Part shown: piece after piece, positions 4,542 to 6,225 of the stretch | Position numbering within the stretch: position 1 is the first letter of the stretch | How the letters are laid out: each line of letters opens with the position of its first letter | Assembly (NCBI GenBank): GCA_020428185.1 | Contig: JAGQNH010000049.1 | Location: 1 to 6,225, forward strand | Length of the DNA stretch: 6,225 nucleotides | Direction: 5' to 3' | Source: Candidatus Saccharimonadota bacterium | Lineage (GTDB): Bacteria; Patescibacteriota; Saccharimonadia; Saccharimonadales; Saccharimonadaceae | Notes under the pieces: generated by a model | Seen by the model: only the letters and a program-made list of their open reading frames with translations | What the model was told of the DNA's origin: nothing | The model's database searches: none | Made by a program: the position numbers and the translations under genes

Positions 4542-5621
4542 ATGAAGCATCATTTTTATCATTTTCATGCACGCACTTTTTTGTGGCGTCGCATATTGAC
4601 CGAAGAGATGCTTTCGTTTTTGTTGGTCTTTTTGGTGCTGGTTGCGCCAGCCTCGGCGATAACTCGTCTGCAAGAGCGAAGTTTGCTCATGTATAGCTCT
4701 GCACCGGGTGCTACGACTTCATACAAAGTCTCTTTTGGTTATCTGAGTACGACTGCGGTAGGATCTATCGATATGCTTGTATGCTATGATCCGATACCAT
4801 ATATGCCGTGCGTGACGCCTACAGGCTTTGACATGTCCCACGCGACACTGAGTGATCAGTCTGGCGAGGGAGGATTCGGGATTACTACGCAAACGACAAA
4901 TCATATCATTCTTTCGCGCCCTCCGAGTATGCCAGTAGCAAGCGGACTGTCTTCATACACATTAAGCGGTGTTGTAAACCCAACCGACAATGGTCAATCA
5001 TTTTCTATACGATTGCGTACGCATTCTACCATTGACGCAACAGGCTCACAGATTGATGCCGGTTCGGTAAGGGGCAGAGTGACAAATGAGGGCGTTGTTA
5101 TTGAGACTCAGGTGCCGCCAATGTTGATATTTTGCCTTGCACGACAAGTGGATGATTTTTGTACGGGGACTGACGATACGTATTACACAGATATGGGAGA
5201 GTTAAGTTCTGACTCGACGCTCACCGCCCAATCGCAAATGGCGGTTGGTACAAATGCGAGCGGCGGTTTTGCTATTACGGCAAGTGGGACTCCTCTTGCA
5301 GCGGGTACCAATGTTATCGATTCCCCAGATACTCCGACTGAGAGCAAAAAAGGAACGAATCAGTTTGGGATAAACCTGGTAGCCAATAATGAACCTGTTG
5401 TAGGAGAAGACCCCGATGGGCCGTTTGCCAATGCCGTAGCATCTTCAGACTATAGTGTGCCCAATAAATATAAATTTGTTTCTGGTGACGTAGTAGCGTA
5501 CTCACCAAATGTTAGTTTGATGAAAAAATTTACTGTTAGTTACATAGTAAACTCTAGTGAAGATTTGCGAGCCGGTGTATATACCACAACGATTACGTAC
5601 TTAGCCAGTGGCCGGTTTTAA
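4542..5621 (+). CDS. Secreted two-domain surface protein, paralogue of the 590-aa protein
   Basis: The protein has 359 aa. It has a signal peptide with an unusually long His/Arg-rich n-region (MKHHFYHFHARTFLWRR), hydrophobic 24-36, and a cut after A-S-A at 39. The N-terminal Ig-like domain (about 42-195) contains ERSLLMYSSAPGATTSYKV, VCYDPIPYMPC (C80 and C90 by my count), PTGFDMSHATL, a FSIRLRTHS strand and an IDAGSVRGRV strand. A linker with FCLARQVDDFC follows (C198, C207). The C-terminal domain (about 215-359) has GGFAITASGTPLAAGTNVI, GTNQFGINLVANNEP (271-285), YKFVSGDVVAY (310-320) and the closing AGVYTTTITYLASGRF. Most of its length aligns by eye with the 590-aa protein, and the last 145 residues with the 249-aa one. 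There is no wall-sorting or membrane anchor. The start was chosen because the internal M23 would lose the basic n-region. The function is unknown; a lower-abundance partner of the large protein is a guess. Confidence 0.9.
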   Translation: MKHHFYHFHARTFLWRRILTEEMLSFLLVFLVLVAPASAITRLQERSLLMYSSAPGATTSYKVSFGYLSTTAVGSIDMLVCYDPIPYMPCVTPTGFDMSHATLSDQSGEGGFGITTQTTNHIILSRPPSMPVASGLSSYTLSGVVNPTDNGQSFSIRLRTHSTIDATGSQIDAGSVRGRVTNEGVVIETQVPPMLIFCLARQVDDFCTGTDDTYYTDMGELSSDSTLTAQSQMAVGTNASGGFAITASGTPLAAGTNVIDSPDTPTESKKGTNQFGINLVANNEPVVGEDPDGPFANAVASSDYSVPNKYKFVSGDVVAYSPNVSLMKKFTVSYIVNSSEDLRAGVYTTTITYLASGRF

Positions 5622-5624
5622 TGG

Positions 5625-5642
5625 TAAAATAGTGCTTATACT
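5625..5642 (+). promoter_or_regulatory. Candidate -10 elements for the DUF916-like gene
   Basis: Two overlapping candidates lie in the 48-bp gap: TGGTAAAAT (hexamer 5625-5630) and TAGTGCTTATACT (hexamer 5637-5642). The second shares the 7-mer TAGTGCT with the promoter of the 590-aa gene at 2594-2600. No good -35 box is seen, so read-through from the upstream gene is also possible. Confidence 0.3.
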
Positions 5643-5653
5643 AATAAAAACGT

Positions 5654-5659
5654 GAGGGA
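5654..5659 (+). promoter_or_regulatory. Weak ribosome binding site (GAGGGA)
   Basis: GAGGGA ends 10 nt before the ATG at 5670, slightly longer spacing than ideal. It is the only purine-rich run near that start. An in-frame GTG at 5652 exists but has no ribosome site and would only add six residues before the signal peptide. Confidence 0.4.
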
Positions 5660-5669
5660 AAATAGATCA

Positions 5670-6225
5670 ATGAAACGCTTTAAGAGCACTATTATGGCCG
5701 CTTTTGCAGTGGTTTTTGCTGCCACATATGCCGTACCTGCAATACCCGTCTCTGCCATATCGTCGTCGGCACTTAGTATTGCACCAAAGAAAAATTATCT
5801 TATCGAGCCGGGAGAATCTGTCAAAGATAGGCTGACGATTCGCAATTTAGATACGGCACATTCGCTTCAACTATCGCTTCGCGTGGTTGATTTTACGTTT
5901 ACAGACGATGGTGGCACGCCAAAACTAATGTTAGACAAAGACGCACCGCAAACAACGTGGTCACTAAGGCCGTATATGACCGTACCTGAGTTTGTTGAAA
6001 TTCCTGCGGGTAGCAGCAAAACTCTTAATATGAGCGTTGCAATCCCGAAAGGTCATGGAGCGGGTAGCTACTACAGTGCCATTGTTTACTCTAGCGGCGC
6101 CCCTGGTAATGGCGGTAATGTCGGTTTGAGTGCTTCTGGCGTGACGCTTGTTTTCACACAGATACCGGGTAAAGTAAATGAAAAGCTTACTCTCAAAGAC
6201 TTTGGTGTATATATATTACCAGCCC
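5670..6225 (+). CDS. Exported DUF916-like (WxL-interacting-protein-like) protein, 3' end outside window
   Basis: The first 185 residues are visible and the frame is open to the window end. The signal peptide spans residues 1-29 (MKRFKSTIM basic n-region, hydrophobic 9-24, cut after V-S-A). Residues about 36-140 form an Ig-like beta-sandwich of the DUF916 type. Its parts are LSIAPKKNYLIEPGESVKDRLTI, then NLDTAHSLQLSLRVVDFTF, the W98 strand with SLRPYMTVPEFVEIPAGSSKTL, and IPKGHGAGSYYSAIVYSSG. The P-G-E-S and IPAGSSKTLNMSVAIP signatures are typical of this fold. A second domain begins around 155 (GVTLVFTQIPGKVNEKLTLKDF), in the place where WxL-interacting proteins carry DUF3324. Those proteins in Firmicutes end in a transmembrane helix and hold WxL proteins at the surface; whether this one has the helix cannot be seen. 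Its position after three anchor-less secreted proteins fits a docking role, which is inference. Confidence 0.8.
   Translation, partial: MKRFKSTIMAAFAVVFAATYAVPAIPVSAISSSALSIAPKKNYLIEPGESVKDRLTIRNLDTAHSLQLSLRVVDFTFTDDGGTPKLMLDKDAPQTTWSLRPYMTVPEFVEIPAGSSKTLNMSVAIPKGHGAGSYYSAIVYSSGAPGNGGNVGLSASGVTLVFTQIPGKVNEKLTLKDFGVYILPA

Noticed and set aside
3063..5508. Other small ORFs (3063-3275 -, 3896-4132 +, 3913-4104 -, 4719-4904 -, 5314-5508 -)
   Set aside because: All lie within the two large surface-protein genes in other frames, have no initiation signals and no recognisable content.
1782..5621. LPXTG sorting signals or C-terminal membrane anchors in the three surface paralogues
   Set aside because: Their C-termini end on a beta strand with no LPXTG-like motif, hydrophobic helix or basic tail.
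1..6225. UGA=Gly recoding (genetic code 25)
   Set aside because: The genes are full length in the standard code with no in-frame TGA. All visible stops are TAA or TAG, but six stops are too few to read anything into the absence of TGA.

Overview
The window looks like part of a Patescibacteria (CPR) genome, most likely a Saccharibacteria (TM7)-type organism. This rests on protein style, not on a marker gene. There are several secreted beta-rich proteins with the Patescibacteria-type hallmark block 'GT(E/N)QFGIN..AN', a DUF916-like exported protein, and a stand-alone F1-epsilon-like beta-barrel. All genes read through in the standard code, so UGA=Gly recoding (Absconditabacteria/Gracilibacteria) is not indicated. 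No rRNA, tRNA, CRISPR array or transposon was seen.

Layout. (1) Bases 1-336: the 3' end of an unidentified plus-strand gene encoding a disordered Pro/Thr/Ala/Gln tail. It overlaps by one base (TAATG) the next gene, 336-647, a protein with the N-terminal beta-sandwich of ATP synthase epsilon but no C-terminal helices. (2) Bases 656-1684, minus strand: a single-pass membrane protein with a charged cytoplasmic N-terminus and a predicted exported beta-solenoid/fibre ectodomain. (3) A 97-bp divergent intergenic region. (4) Bases 1782-6225, plus strand: four consecutive genes for Sec-exported proteins. The first three (249, 590 and 359 aa) share a C-terminal domain. The second and third also share an N-terminal Ig-like domain. 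The fourth is cut by the window end and carries a DUF916-like domain.

How the genes may work together. The four-gene block resembles in logic the WxL clusters of Firmicutes, where small secreted surface proteins are encoded beside a DUF916 protein that helps hold them on the wall. The proteins here have no LPXTG motif and no C-terminal membrane anchor, so an adaptor-type attachment is plausible but inferred. The 590-aa protein has the best expression signals of the window: extended -10 promoter, A-rich leader, AAGGAG ribosome site, its own hairpin terminator, and codon choice unlike its neighbours. It is the best candidate for an abundant surface or S-layer-like protein. Its two paralogous neighbours appear to be transcribed from promoters so close to the start codon that the mRNAs would be leaderless or nearly so.

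All stretches between genes are shorter than 130 bp; their contents are listed as promoter, terminator and repeat entries.
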